In this document: positions 37,518-46,410 of the stretch, in pieces
Position numbering within the stretch: the first letter of the stretch is position 1
Layout of the letters: every line of letters begins with the position of its first letter
DNA from: Nocardia asteroides
Lineage (GTDB): Bacteria > Actinomycetota > Actinomycetes > Mycobacteriales > Mycobacteriaceae
Assembly: GCF_021183625.1 (NCBI RefSeq)
Contig: NZ_CP089214.1
Location: 2,604,001-2,668,000 of the forward strand
DNA: 64,000 nucleotides
Direction: 5' to 3'
Translations under genes and position numbers: made by a program
Notes under the pieces: generated by a model
Told to the model about the DNA's origin: nothing
Seen by the model: the letters and a program-made list of their open reading frames with translations, nothing else
The model's database searches: none

Positions 37518-37553
37518 TGTCTGAAAACTATACAAATCTGGGGATTTGTAAAA
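37518..37553 (-). promoter_or_regulatory. alkB2 operon promoter with 20-bp palindrome
   Basis: A perfect inverted repeat TACAAATC (37531-37538), TGGG, GATTTGTA (37543-37550) lies within a promoter on the minus strand: TTTACA (37548-37553), 16-nt spacer, TAGTTT (37526-37531). Repressor bound here would occupy the spacer. The TetR encoded at the end of the operon is the natural ligand. The site starts only 4 nt from the Nudix gene end. Confidence 0.75.
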
Positions 37554-38072
37554 TCAGCGCAGAATGACGTCCGCGTCCGGGGGCAGCGCGTCCACCGCCC
37601 ACCAGCGCAGGTCGGTCGACTCGCTGCTGCGCACCGGCACGGCGCCCGGGGGCGCGGTGATCCGGAAGAGCAGGTCGAGGTGGCGGGTCGGCCGCCCGAG
37701 CGAGCAGGTGATGGGGTGCGCCTGGGCGCCGTAGAGCCCCGGTTCGAGAATGAGGTCCGGAATGCCGGACTCCTCGACGGCCTCGCGCAGCGCCGCGTCG
37801 GCGACCGTGCCGTCTCGCTCCTCGCAGTGCCCGCCGAGCTGGATCCAGCGCCCGACCCGGGGGTGCAGGGTGAGCAGCACCTCGCGGCCGTCGTGCGACC
37901 AGACCACCGCGGATGCCGTCACGTGACCGGGCGCGTGCTCACGCAGACAGCCCCGTGGCGCCGAGCCGAGGAAGGCGAGCATCGCCTCGCGCAGCGAGCG
38001 CTCGACCGGCTCGGCCGGGGTCCACTCCGTGAGCAGCGCGGTCGCGGAGGCGTGCAGCGACTCCGCGCTCAC
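37554..38072 (-). CDS. Nudix hydrolase coupled to fbiAB
   Basis: A 172-residue Nudix-fold protein. The box is present as [20 protein letters not shown] followed by EESG: the REAVEESG core is standard, while the Glu expected eight positions before that Arg is replaced by Gly. Upstream, [20 protein letters not shown] is the usual first strand pair. Such proteins hydrolyse nucleoside diphosphate derivatives; the substrate is not known. Its GTG overlaps the fbiB stop as GTGA, so it belongs to the F420 operon and could deal with a by-product or damaged form of a GTP-derived intermediate, which is inference. Confidence 0.85.
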   Translation of the reverse strand: MSAESLHASATALLTEWTPAEPVERSLREAMLAFLGSAPRGCLREHAPGHVTASAVVWSHDGREVLLTLHPRVGRWIQLGGHCEERDGTVADAALREAVEESGIPDLILEPGLYGAQAHPITCSLGRPTRHLDLLFRITAPPGAVPVRSSESTDLRWWAVDALPPDADVILR

Positions 38073-39463
38073 AGCTCGACCAGGCCGTCGCCGGGCGGAC
38101 GCGGCGAGCGCGCGGTGAGCTCCTCCTCCGTGTGCCCGATGGCGATGGCGCCCAGCGGTTTCCACTCCGCGGGCAGCCCGAGCACGGCACGGGTGGCGGC
38201 GGGCGCGAAGATGGTCGAGCCGATCCAGCAGCTGCCGAGCCCCTCGGCGGCCAGCGCGACCAGCAGCCCCTGCACCGCCGCCCCGACGGCGACGGTGAAC
38301 ATGGTGTCCTCGGCGGCGCGCCGGGTGGCGTCGGGGTAGTCGTGCGCGCCGTCCGGCACGCAGAACGGGATCACCACCTCGGGGGCGTCGAAAAGGATGC
38401 GCCCCCTGGCGATCCGGCGCTCGATCCGCTCCGGGTCGAGCCCGTCGCCGGTCAGGTCGGCGCGCCAGGCGGCGGCCAGTTCGGCGAGCAGCCGTGCGCG
38501 CAGCTCGGGGCTGCGCACCCAGACGAAGCGCACCGGGCGGGTGTGGTGCGGGGCGGGCGCGGTGAGCGCGACCCCGATGGCGGCGCGCACCCGCTCCGGC
38601 TCGACCGGCTCGGCGCTGAAGCTCCGCACCGAGCGGCGCAGCAGCACCGCCTCCCTGCGGCCCTTCTCGATCGCCTCCGCGGTGCCGAGCCAGAAGAGAT
38701 CCTCCTCGCCGCGGCGGATCAGGTCGGCGGCGGTGGAGCCGTCGTCGGTGACCGGGAGCCCGCGGACGACCGCCACCGGAACGCCGCCGAGCTTGCCCTT
38801 CACCAGATCCGCCGCAGCGGCGAGTTCGTCGGCGACGGCGACCAGCGTCACTTGGAGCTCGTTGCCCTGCCCGTCGATCGCGCCGTTGTAGTCGTGCAGG
38901 ACGCGCAGGCCGCTGGAGCCGATGGCGGCGTCGGTCTGGCCGTTGCGCCAGGCCCGGCCCATGGTGTCGGTGATCACCACGGCGACCCGGACGCCGAGCC
39001 GCTCGGCGAGCGCGCGGCGCAGGGCCGCAGCGCTGCCGTCCGGGTCGGCGGGGAGCAGCACCAGCTCGTCGCGTTCGACATTGGAGCCGTCGACGCCGGA
39101 GGCGGCCTGCACGATGCCGAGCTTGTTCTCGGTGATCAGGGTGCGGCCCTTGCGGGCGAGCACGCGCACGGCCTCCTGCGCGACGAGGGCGCGGCGCGCG
39201 GCGTCGCGCTCGTCGGGGTCGCTGGGCGCGTGCGCGATCCGGCCCTCGACCTTGGCGACGATCTTGCTGGTGACCACGAGGATGTCGCCGTCGGCGAGCC
39301 AGGGGGCCCGCTCGGCCAGGTGGGCGGCGATGTCGTCGCCGGGGCGGAACTCGGGCAGGCCGGTGATCGGCAGGATGCGCAGTTCTCCGGCGGCATGATC
39401 AGCGAGCGGCTCGCCGCCGGAATCTGCGGCGCTTCCGGGTGCGTGCCCCGCTTCGAACGTCAC
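38069..39463 (-). CDS. fbiB: Coenzyme F420:L-glutamate ligase, bifunctional FbiB
   Basis: A 464-residue two-domain enzyme of F420 synthesis. The N-terminal CofE-like domain (about 25-270) adds glutamates to F420-0: [50 protein letters not shown]. The C-terminal domain (about 275-464) has the nitroreductase FMN fold ([43 protein letters not shown]) and reduces dehydro-F420-0. GTG at 39461-39463 overlaps the fbiA stop. An N-terminal 20 residues are variable. Confidence 0.95.
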   Translation of the reverse strand: MTFEAGHAPGSAADSGGEPLADHAAGELRILPITGLPEFRPGDDIAAHLAERAPWLADGDILVVTSKIVAKVEGRIAHAPSDPDERDAARRALVAQEAVRVLARKGRTLITENKLGIVQAASGVDGSNVERDELVLLPADPDGSAAALRRALAERLGVRVAVVITDTMGRAWRNGQTDAAIGSSGLRVLHDYNGAIDGQGNELQVTLVAVADELAAAADLVKGKLGGVPVAVVRGLPVTDDGSTAADLIRRGEEDLFWLGTAEAIEKGRREAVLLRRSVRSFSAEPVEPERVRAAIGVALTAPAPHHTRPVRFVWVRSPELRARLLAELAAAWRADLTGDGLDPERIERRIARGRILFDAPEVVIPFCVPDGAHDYPDATRRAAEDTMFTVAVGAAVQGLLVALAAEGLGSCWIGSTIFAPAATRAVLGLPAEWKPLGAIAIGHTEEELTARSPRPPGDGLVEL

Positions 39464-40518
39464 GGCCGCACCCCCGCCAGATCCAATGCCGCCTTGACCA
39501 TTTCCGCCGTCGCGGCGGGATCGGTCATGAGCAGCGGGACGCTGCGCACCTCGACGCCGTCGATCGCGGCGGTGTCGCTGCTGTGGATGAGCCAGCCGTC
39601 CAGGATGCCGGTGCCGGAGCGCGCGCCGTAGTGTCTGCCGACGGCCTCGGCGGTCGTCTCCACCCCGATCACCGAGAGGCACTCGTCGGCCATGCCGCGC
39701 AGCGGCTTTCCATCGATGACGGGCGAGAGCCCGATCACCGGCGCCGCGGTGGTGCGCAGCGCGCCGCGAATGCCGGGCACGGCAAGGATCGAACCGACGC
39801 TCACCACGGGGTTGGAAGGGGCCAGTAATACCGCGTCGGCACCTTCTATGACTTCGATCACATTAGGTCCGGGTTTCGCTTCATCCGCCCCGATTGTGGC
39901 GAATCCATGGGTCCGGATGTTCGCGCGATAGCGAACCCACCACTCCTGGAAATGGATCGCGCGACGTTCGCCGGGGTTGTCCGCGTCATCGACAACGACG
40001 TGGGTTTCGCAGCGATCGTCGGTTGCCGGGAGAAGTTTCACCCCCGGTTGCCACCGATTGCAGAGCGCTTCGGTGACCGCCGACAGCGGATACCCGGCAC
40101 GCAACATTTCACTGCGAATCAGGTGGGTGGCGATATCTCGATCACCGAGCCCGAACCAGTCCGGCTGCGCCCGATAAGCCGCCAGCTCCTCCTTCGCGTG
40201 CCAGCTCTCACCGACCCGGCCCCAGCCGCGCTCCGTATCGATCCCGCCGCCCAGCGTGTACATGCAGGTATCCAGGTCGGGGCAGATGCGGAGGCCGTGC
40301 ATCCAGACATCGTCGCCGACATTCACGATCGCCGAGATCTCGGCATCCGGCAGCAATTCCCGGACGCCCTGCAGGAAGCGCGCGCCACCGACTCCGCCGA
40401 CCAGCACCGCGATCCGCCGCGCCGCGCCCGGCGCCGCATCCGCTCGTTGTCCACTCACATCCGCAGAGCCTAGGCCCTGGCGCGATGGAGTACTCTCGAC
40501 GGTATATTTGCTGCTCAT
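39460..40518 (-). CDS. fbiA: FbiA, phosphoenolpyruvate (2-phospho-L-lactate) transferase
   Basis: A 352-residue CofD-type enzyme that joins the activated lactate/enolpyruvyl-GDP unit to Fo in F420 synthesis. Family marks: [83 protein letters not shown] and [14 protein letters not shown] at 40516-40518 has GGGGGA 7 nt upstream and gives a 35-residue N-terminal extension over the M. tuberculosis form; a GTG at 40458 is an alternative. GC content dips across about 39,800-40,500 relative to neighbours. First gene of fbiA-fbiB-Nudix. Confidence 0.95.
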   Translation of the reverse strand: MSSKYTVESTPSRQGLGSADVSGQRADAAPGAARRIAVLVGGVGGARFLQGVRELLPDAEISAIVNVGDDVWMHGLRICPDLDTCMYTLGGGIDTERGWGRVGESWHAKEELAAYRAQPDWFGLGDRDIATHLIRSEMLRAGYPLSAVTEALCNRWQPGVKLLPATDDRCETHVVVDDADNPGERRAIHFQEWWVRYRANIRTHGFATIGADEAKPGPNVIEVIEGADAVLLAPSNPVVSVGSILAVPGIRGALRTTAAPVIGLSPVIDGKPLRGMADECLSVIGVETTAEAVGRHYGARSGTGILDGWLIHSSDTAAIDGVEVRSVPLLMTDPAATAEMVKAALDLAGVRP

Positions 40519-40761
40519 TTGCTATTCCCCCGGGGGACCCCACCGCGTAATGCGGTGCCGGATAGTAACGGAATAGCTTCATCGGCTTGACCACCGCTGG
40601 CACCGGCGTGTCTAATCACAAGCATGTCATTCCGGGTTCGCGCGAGAGATCAACGCGCGAACAAGTTTTCGAACACCTGTTCGCATCGGGACGGCACGTT
40701 CGGGGATGTCCGCGGGACTACGTCGCGGGGTAGGGCCGTCGGTGGGCGCATCGGTCCGACG

Positions 40762-40774
40762 GAAAGAATCTTTC
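40762..40774. promoter_or_regulatory. Small palindrome before whiB2
   Basis: GAAAGA-A-TCTTTC (40762-40774), 31 nt before the whiB2 ATG and just upstream of a TAACAC box (40780-40785). Possible operator. The remainder of the gap 40519-40804 shows a short hairpin CACCGC-N5-GCGGTG (40541-40557) but no gene. Confidence 0.4.
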
Positions 40775-40804
40775 TGCGCTAACACACAGTGAGGAGGCGG
40801 AGCG

Positions 40805-41200
40805 ATGGCCATTGAGCTGGACCCTTCGGGCATACCGGACGGCGTATCGCACACCGATTCCACCGCAGGCGCAGTTCGTAGCGTCTGCGAAGACACCGGT
40901 CGTGGCCAGGACGAGGGCGGTGCCGAGGCACCCCGGTTGAGCCTGATCATCACCGGCTTCGACGAGATGTTCGACTCGATCGAGGAGCAGTGGCAGGAGC
41001 GGGCGCTCTGCGCCCAGACCGATCCGGAGGCGTTCTTCCCCGAGAAGGGCGGCTCCACCCGCGAGGCGAAGCGGATCTGCCTCGGCTGCGAGGTGCGCGA
41101 CGAGTGCCTCGAGTACGCCCTGGCGCACGACGAGCGCTTCGGCATCTGGGGCGGCCTCTCCGAACGGGAGCGGCGCCGGCTCAAGCGCGGCATCGTCTGA
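40805..41200 (+). CDS. whiB2: WhiB2-type iron-sulfur regulator
   Basis: A 131-residue Wbl protein needed for septation in mycobacteria and streptomycetes (WhmD/WhiB). The [4Fe-4S] ligands are ALCAQ and CLGCEVRDEC; the turn GIWGGLSERERRRLKR that touches sigma and DNA is complete. The segment CAQTDPEAFFPEKGGSTREA matches M. tuberculosis WhiB2 closely. The N-terminal 55 residues are variable and longer than in mycobacteria. ATG 40805 follows GGAGGCGGAGCG. Divergent from fbiA as in M. tuberculosis. Confidence 0.95.
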   Translation: MAIELDPSGIPDGVSHTDSTAGAVRSVCEDTGRGQDEGGAEAPRLSLIITGFDEMFDSIEEQWQERALCAQTDPEAFFPEKGGSTREAKRICLGCEVRDECLEYALAHDERFGIWGGLSERERRRLKRGIV

Positions 41201-41291
41201 GCGGTCGCTCACGCCGCCCCGGCGCGCGAGCGTCCGGGGTCCGGCGCGGGCGGCCGTGCCACGCGACAGCAACGACATCGGGCGCAACGAC

Positions 41292-41297
41292 TAGGTT
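41292..41297 (+). promoter_or_regulatory. -10 element for a leaderless Rv3259-like transcript
   Basis: TAGGTT, six bases, then ATG at 41304; no ribosome binding site is present. Confidence 0.5.
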
Positions 41298-41303
41298 CGA
41301 GCC

Positions 41304-41792
41304 ATGGCCCGTTCCCGTCACCGCCGCCCGCCGACCGCGAGGTCGGTGATCCGCCGCGGCCGCGGTCTGCGCGGTCCGATGCTCCCGCCGACGGTGCCCG
41401 CGTGGCGCACCAGGGGGCAGAAGTTCGACCGGCTCGTGCTCGAGGCCTTCGCGCCGCTCGACTCCAAATGGCACGACCGCTTGACCAAACTGGACATCGC
41501 CGTCGACGATGTCCCCAAAATCCGTCCGCTGCACCCGGATTCGGTCACCTGGCCGGACGAGGTGGTGGCGGACGGCCCGGTGCCGCTCTCCCGGCTGGTC
41601 CCCGCGGGCATCGATCGGCACGGCACCGCGACCAGGGCGCGGGTCGTGCTCTTCCGGAAGCCGCTGGAGCTGCGCGCGGGCGATCCGGACGATCTGGTCG
41701 ATCTGCTGCGCGAGGTGCTCGTCCAGCAGATCGCCACCTATCTCGGGGTCGACCCGGATGTCATCGATCCGGCGGACGACGAGGAGGAGTAG
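41304..41792 (+). CDS. Metallopeptidase-fold protein (Rv3259-like) lacking HExxH
   Basis: A 162-residue protein of the small zincin-like family PF06262 by its core (KFDRLVLEAFAPLDSKWHDR, VARPLSRLVPAG-like region, TRARVVLFRKPLEL). In active members the last helix carries HExxHH; here it reads LLREVLVQQIATYLGVDPD, with Arg and Gln at the zinc positions. Zinc proteolysis is therefore unlikely. The N-terminal 35 residues are Arg-rich. Same neighbourhood as Rv3259 between whiB2 and Rv3258c. Function unknown. Confidence 0.8.
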   Translation: MARSRHRRPPTARSVIRRGRGLRGPMLPPTVPAWRTRGQKFDRLVLEAFAPLDSKWHDRLTKLDIAVDDVPKIRPLHPDSVTWPDEVVADGPVPLSRLVPAGIDRHGTATRARVVLFRKPLELRAGDPDDLVDLLREVLVQQIATYLGVDPDVIDPADDEEE

Positions 41793-41868
41793 TCCGTGGT
41801 ATGCCTTTCCGCTGCCGGTGCGACGAATTCCCCAGGCGTGTCTGTCCACATGACGGGGCCCGCGGGGT

Positions 41869-41874
41869 TACTCT
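41869..41874 (+). promoter_or_regulatory. -10 element for a leaderless DUF3499 transcript
   Basis: TACTCT, seven bases, then GTG at 41882. Confidence 0.45.
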
Positions 41875-41881
41875 CACATTC

Positions 41882-42265
41882 GTGATCCCCATGCGTCGCT
41901 GCGTCCGGCCCGGCTGCAAGAATCCAGCCGTCGCGACGCTGACGTTCGTCTATTCGGACTCGACCGCCGTGGTCGGGCCGCTGGCCGTGGTCGCCGAGCC
42001 GCACTCCTGGGATCTCTGCGAAACGCACGCCTCCCGGATCACCGCCCCCAAGGGCTGGGACATGGTCCGGCACGAGGGTGGCTTCAGCACCCCGGACGAC
42101 GACGACCTGACCGCGCTGGCCGAGGCGGTCCGCGAGGCCGGGCTGCGCCGCAGGCCGCCGGAGCACGACCAGCGCGGGTATCGCGAGCACCTGCCCCCGC
42201 CGCCGCGACCGGGACGCACCGGCCGCCGCGGGCACCTCCGGGTCCTCCCGGATCCGCCCAACTGA
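41882..42265 (+). CDS. DUF3499 protein (Rv3258c-like)
   Basis: A 127-residue protein with a small zinc-ribbon-like N-terminus: RRCVRPGCKNPAVATLTF, then SWDLCETHASRITAPKGW, the invariant core of DUF3499. Three Cys and a His could bind a metal. The C-terminal third is Pro/Arg rich. The GTG at 41882 is 7 nt after TACTCT, so a leaderless start is favoured over the ATG at 41891. Function unknown; it is always found next to the phosphomannomutase gene in relatives, from memory. Confidence 0.85.
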   Translation: MIPMRRCVRPGCKNPAVATLTFVYSDSTAVVGPLAVVAEPHSWDLCETHASRITAPKGWDMVRHEGGFSTPDDDDLTALAEAVREAGLRRRPPEHDQRGYREHLPPPPRPGRTGRRGHLRVLPDPPN

Positions 42266-42373
42266 CCACACGTCGCGCGCCACCGCCGCCGATCGCGCGC
42301 CGCTCGCGGCATGCCCCCGCCGTGCTCCCCGCCGCGCCAACGGCCACCGTCGAGCCCGCGCGCCCCCGCCTAC

Positions 42374-42379
42374 TAGGGT
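42374..42379 (+). promoter_or_regulatory. -10 element for a leaderless phosphomannomutase transcript
   Basis: TAGGGT, seven bases, then ATG at 42387. Confidence 0.5.
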
Positions 42380-42386
42380 GTTCCCC

Positions 42387-43763
42387 ATGACAGTGCCCCG
42401 CTCCGCCGACGCCGTGAACGCGGTGATCAAGGCCTACGACGTCCGCGGTGTCGTCGGCGAACAGATCGATGCCGCGTTCGTGCGCGAGGTCGGTGCCGCG
42501 TTCGCCCGGCTGATGCGGACCGAGCACGCGAACCGGGTCGTCATCGGGCACGACATGCGGGCATCGTCGCCGGAGCTGGCCGATGCCTTCGCCGACGGCG
42601 TGCGGGCGCAGGGCCTCGACGTGGTGCATATCGGGCTCGCCTCCACCGACCAGCTCTACTTCGCCAGCGGCGATCTCGACTGTCCCGGCGCCATGTTCAC
42701 CGCGAGCCACAACCCGGCCCGCTACAACGGCATCAAGCTGTGCCGGGCGGGCGCAAAGCCGGTCGGGCAGGACACCGGGCTCGCCACCATCGCGGCCGAG
42801 GTGGTGGCGGGGGTGCCCGGCTACGACGGCGCGGCGGGCGAGGCGGTCCGCACCGACCTGCTGTCGGACTACGCCAAGTTCCTGCGCGGGCTGGTCGACC
42901 TGGACGGCTCCCGCCCGCTCACCGTCGCGGTGGACGCCGGCAACGGCATGGGCGGGCACACCGTGCCCGAGGTGCTCGGCGGGCTGCGGCAGCTGAGCAT
43001 CGTCCCGCTCTACTTCGAGCTGGACGGCACCTTCCCGAACCACGAGGCCAACCCGCTCGACCCGGCCAACCTGGTCGACCTGCAGGAGCTGGTGCGGCGC
43101 AGCGGCGCCGACATCGGCCTCGCCTTCGACGGCGACGCCGACCGCTGCTTCGTGGTGGACGAGCGGGGCGAGCCGGTCTCGCCGTCCGCGATCACCGCGC
43201 TGGTGGCCGAGCGCGAGCTGGCCAAGGAGCCGGGCGCGAGCATCATCCACAACCTGATCACCTCGCGGACCGTGCCCGAGCTCGTCACCGAGCTCGGTGG
43301 CAACCCGGTGCGCACCAGGGTCGGGCACTCCTTCATCAAGCAGCAGATGGCCGAGACCGGCGCGGTGTTCGGCGGCGAGCACTCGGCGCACTACTACTTC
43401 CGCGACTTCTGGGGCGCCGACTCCGGCATGCTGGCCGCGCTGCACGTGCTGGCCGCGCTCGGCGAGCAGCAGCGCCCGGTCTCCGAGCTGATGGCCGCGT
43501 ACACGAACTACGCCGCCTCGGGCGAGATCAACTCCACGGTGGCCGACGCCGCCGAGCGCACCGCGGCCGTGCTCGACGCCTTCGCCGAGCGCGCCCGCTC
43601 GGTGGACCGGCTGGACGGCGTCACCGTCGACCTGCCCGAGCACGCCTGGTTCAATCTGCGCGCGTCGAATACCGAACCGCTGCTGCGGCTGAACGTCGAA
43701 GCCCGATCGGCGGCCGAAGTAGACGCACTCGTGACCGAGATCCTGAACATCGTCCGCTCCTGA
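42387..43763 (+). CDS. manB: Phosphomannomutase/phosphoglucomutase
   Basis: A 458-residue alpha-D-phosphohexomutase converting mannose-6-phosphate to mannose-1-phosphate for GDP-mannose, the source of mannan lipids and glycoproteins. Order of sites: KAYDVRGVVGEQI, the phosphoserine loop TASHNPARYNGIK, the metal loop DGDADRCF, the sugar-specificity loop GGEHSAHYYFRDF and the phosphate-binding RASNTEPLLRLN. Equivalent to Rv3257c. Leaderless by its TAGGGT box. It starts a run with the SIS protein and manA. Confidence 0.94.
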   Translation: MTVPRSADAVNAVIKAYDVRGVVGEQIDAAFVREVGAAFARLMRTEHANRVVIGHDMRASSPELADAFADGVRAQGLDVVHIGLASTDQLYFASGDLDCPGAMFTASHNPARYNGIKLCRAGAKPVGQDTGLATIAAEVVAGVPGYDGAAGEAVRTDLLSDYAKFLRGLVDLDGSRPLTVAVDAGNGMGGHTVPEVLGGLRQLSIVPLYFELDGTFPNHEANPLDPANLVDLQELVRRSGADIGLAFDGDADRCFVVDERGEPVSPSAITALVAERELAKEPGASIIHNLITSRTVPELVTELGGNPVRTRVGHSFIKQQMAETGAVFGGEHSAHYYFRDFWGADSGMLAALHVLAALGEQQRPVSELMAAYTNYAASGEINSTVADAAERTAAVLDAFAERARSVDRLDGVTVDLPEHAWFNLRASNTEPLLRLNVEARSAAEVDALVTEILNIVRS

Positions 43764-43875
43764 CTGGAATAGTGGAATCACAGAGACCGCATTCGCCCGA
43801 GTCCTCGGTGTGGACGCCGGGGCGGCGGGTACGGCCCGACCGATCACACCGCGATGAGGGGAGGTGGGACGCCCG

Positions 43876-45075
43876 ATGATCGCTGGAACACCGGTGCTCG
43901 ACCTCGATGATGCCGCGTCGATCTCGGCCGCCGACGCCAACGGCGCACTGCGCTCCGCCGCGTCCGGCGGGGCCCAGGTGCGCGCCACCGCGGCGGCCGT
44001 CACGGAGAACGCGCTCGCCACACTGCCGAGGACCGGCGCCCGCAGCCTGGTGATCGTGACCGGCTCCGGCCGCGCCGCGCGGGCCGCCGCGCTGCTGATC
44101 GCCGCGCTCGGGCCGCAGTCCGGGCTGCCGGTCGTCCCGGTCTCCGCGCTGCCCGCCTGGGTCGGCGCGCTGGACGTGGTGCTGGTGGCCGGGGACGACG
44201 CGGGCGACCCGCGGCTGCTGGAGGCGGTGGACCGGGCCCAGCGGCGCGGCGCCGCGGTGGTGGTCGCCGCGCCGATCGAGGGGCCGCTGGCCGCCGCGGC
44301 GGGCGGAAGGGCCGCGCTGCTGGAGCCGCGCGTCACGGTCCTCGACCACAACCGGTTGCTGCGCTACTTCGCCGCCGGGCTGGCCGTGCTCGCCGCCATC
44401 GACCCCGGCCGCGCCGGGGTCGCGGTGCCGGACCTGAACAAGCTGGCCGACATTCTCGACGCCGAGGCGCTTCGCGACGGCCCCGAGAACGAGGTCTTCC
44501 ACAACCCGGCCAAGACGCTCGCCGCCCGGATGCGGCAGCACCGCGTGGTCTTCAGCGGCGACTCCCCCGGCACGGCGGCGCTGGCCGAGCACGGGGCCGA
44601 GGTGCTGCTGCAGTCGGCCGGGCAGGTCGCGGCGGCGGTGACCCTGGCCGAGGCGGTGGCCGCGCAGCCGCGGCTGGTCGCGGTGGCGGCAGGCGCCGCG
44701 CCCGACTTCGACCCGCTCTTCCACGACGAGGAGCTGGACGGCCCGGCCCCGGTGGAGCGGGTGCGGATCTTCGTGCTCAGCGCGGACGCCGACCAGGCGG
44801 CCGCGGGCAGGCGGATCGCCCGCTTCGGTGGCGAGGGCGCGGGCCCGGTCGACGCGGAACTGGTGAACGCCGAGCTGGATCTGCTGCACAGCGGGCTCAC
44901 CGACCCGGCAGCGCCGAGCACCCCGCCCGCCGACGCCGCGCCGGAGCCGAGCCGCGGCGGCGAGGTGGAGCAGCTCGCGGTGCTCGCGCTGCGGCTGGAG
45001 ATGGCCGCGGCCTACCTCGGGCTGCTCGCCGCCCCCGGCGGCACGCCGGACCGGTACGACGGGGGACGCTTCTAG
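43876..45075 (+). CDS. SIS-domain protein (Rv3256c/TobH-like)
   Basis: A 399-residue protein between phosphomannomutase and manA. It has a sugar-isomerase fold: LVIVTGSGRAARAAALLIAA in the first Rossmann-like half, NKLADILDAEALRDGPENEV in the middle (a signature of this family), and a second half with RHRVVFSGDSPGT-like and RIFVLSADADQAAAGRR. The C-terminal PGI-like helix is EQLAVLALRLEMAAAYLGL. Role in mannose metabolism is suggested by position only. ATG 43876 has GGGAGG upstream. Its stop overlaps the manA start (TAGTG). Confidence 0.85.
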   Translation: MIAGTPVLDLDDAASISAADANGALRSAASGGAQVRATAAAVTENALATLPRTGARSLVIVTGSGRAARAAALLIAALGPQSGLPVVPVSALPAWVGALDVVLVAGDDAGDPRLLEAVDRAQRRGAAVVVAAPIEGPLAAAAGGRAALLEPRVTVLDHNRLLRYFAAGLAVLAAIDPGRAGVAVPDLNKLADILDAEALRDGPENEVFHNPAKTLAARMRQHRVVFSGDSPGTAALAEHGAEVLLQSAGQVAAAVTLAEAVAAQPRLVAVAAGAAPDFDPLFHDEELDGPAPVERVRIFVLSADADQAAAGRRIARFGGEGAGPVDAELVNAELDLLHSGLTDPAAPSTPPADAAPEPSRGGEVEQLAVLALRLEMAAAYLGLLAAPGGTPDRYDGGRF

Positions 45076-46346
45076 TGCACGAACTGGTGGGTGCGCTGCG
45101 CTCGTACGCCTGGGGGTCGCGCACCGCGCTGGCGGAGCTGTGCGGCAGGCCGGTGCCGTCGGCGCACCCGGAGGCCGAGCTGTGGTTCGGCGCGCACCCG
45201 GCCGACCCGGCGCACGTCGTGCTCGACGGCGCGGGCAGGCGCTCCCTGCTCGACCTGGTCGCCGCCGACCCGGCGCGCGAACTGGGCTGGGCCGCGGCGC
45301 CGTTCGACGGCACGCTGCCCTTCCTGCTGAAGCTGCTCGCGGCCGAGGAGCCGCTCTCGCTGCAGGCGCACCCGAGCCGGGAGCAGGCGCTGGCCGGCTT
45401 CGGCCGGGAGAACGCCACCGGGGTCGCGCTGGACTCGCCGCTGCGCAACTACCGGGACGACAACCACAAGCCGGAGCTGGTGGTCGCGCTGGAGCGGTTC
45501 GAGGCGCTGGCCGGATTCCGGGAGCCGACCAGGACGGTCGAGCTGCTGCGCGCGCTCGACGTCGGCGAGCTGGCGCACTACGCGGAGCTGCTCGCGGCGC
45601 AGCCGGACGCCTCCGGGCTGCGCATGCTCTTCACCACCTGGATCACCCTGCCGCACAACGCGCTCGCCGGGCTGCTGCCCGCGGTGCTCGACGGCTGCGT
45701 GCGCTACCTCTCCGGCACCGGGCCGCGGCCGTTCACCGCCGAGGCCAAGACCGCGCTGGAGCTGGCCGAGGCCTACCCCGGCGACGCCGGGGTGCTGGCC
45801 GCGCTGCTGCTGAACCGGATCACGCTGGAGCCGGGCCAGGGGCTCTTCCTCGCGGCAGGCAACCTGCACGCCTACCTGCGCGGGCTGGCCGTCGAGATCA
45901 TGGCGAACTCGGACAATGTGCTGCGCGGCGGGCTCACCCCCAAGCACGTCGACGTCCCCGAGCTGCTGCGGGTGCTCGACTTCGAGCCGATCGCGCTGCC
46001 GGTGGTGCTGCCCGAACCGGCGGGCGACGGCTCGGTGCGCTACCGCACCCCGGCCCCGGAGTTCGCGCTGCGCCGCTTCGACCTCGCCCCCGGCGCCGCA
46101 CACGTTCCGCTCACCGACGCCGGACCAGGCATCGTGCTCTGCACCGCAGGGCGGGTACGGCTGCACGACCACACCGGCGCGCCGATCACCCTGGAGCGCG
46201 GGGGCGCGGCCTGGGTCTCCGCCGCCGACATCGACATTCGCGCGCAGGCGCTGGACGGCGGGGCCCAGGTGTTCTGCGCCTGCGTCGGCAGCACCGCCGG
46301 GGTCCGGGTCCCGGTCCGCCCGGAGCAGCGGGCCGGGCTGGCCTAG
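45075..46346 (+). CDS. manA: Mannose-6-phosphate isomerase, class I
   Basis: A 423-residue zinc enzyme interconverting fructose-6-phosphate and mannose-6-phosphate. Zinc ligands are visible in LSLQAHPSREQA, NHKPELV and LAAGNLHAYL; the active-site NSDNVLRGGLTPKHVDVPEL is intact. Beginning YAWGSRTALAELCGRP is standard. GTG start at 45075 shares a base with the upstream stop, so it is coupled. With the two genes before it, this covers the route from fructose-6-phosphate to mannose-1-phosphate. Confidence 0.95.
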   Translation: MHELVGALRSYAWGSRTALAELCGRPVPSAHPEAELWFGAHPADPAHVVLDGAGRRSLLDLVAADPARELGWAAAPFDGTLPFLLKLLAAEEPLSLQAHPSREQALAGFGRENATGVALDSPLRNYRDDNHKPELVVALERFEALAGFREPTRTVELLRALDVGELAHYAELLAAQPDASGLRMLFTTWITLPHNALAGLLPAVLDGCVRYLSGTGPRPFTAEAKTALELAEAYPGDAGVLAALLLNRITLEPGQGLFLAAGNLHAYLRGLAVEIMANSDNVLRGGLTPKHVDVPELLRVLDFEPIALPVVLPEPAGDGSVRYRTPAPEFALRRFDLAPGAAHVPLTDAGPGIVLCTAGRVRLHDHTGAPITLERGGAAWVSAADIDIRAQALDGGAQVFCACVGSTAGVRVPVRPEQRAGLA

Positions 46347-46410
46347 TCTGAGTCCCGCGCGCAGCGCACCGTGCCGGAGCGGCGCGGGTATCGCTAGAGA
46401 AGGGGCCACG

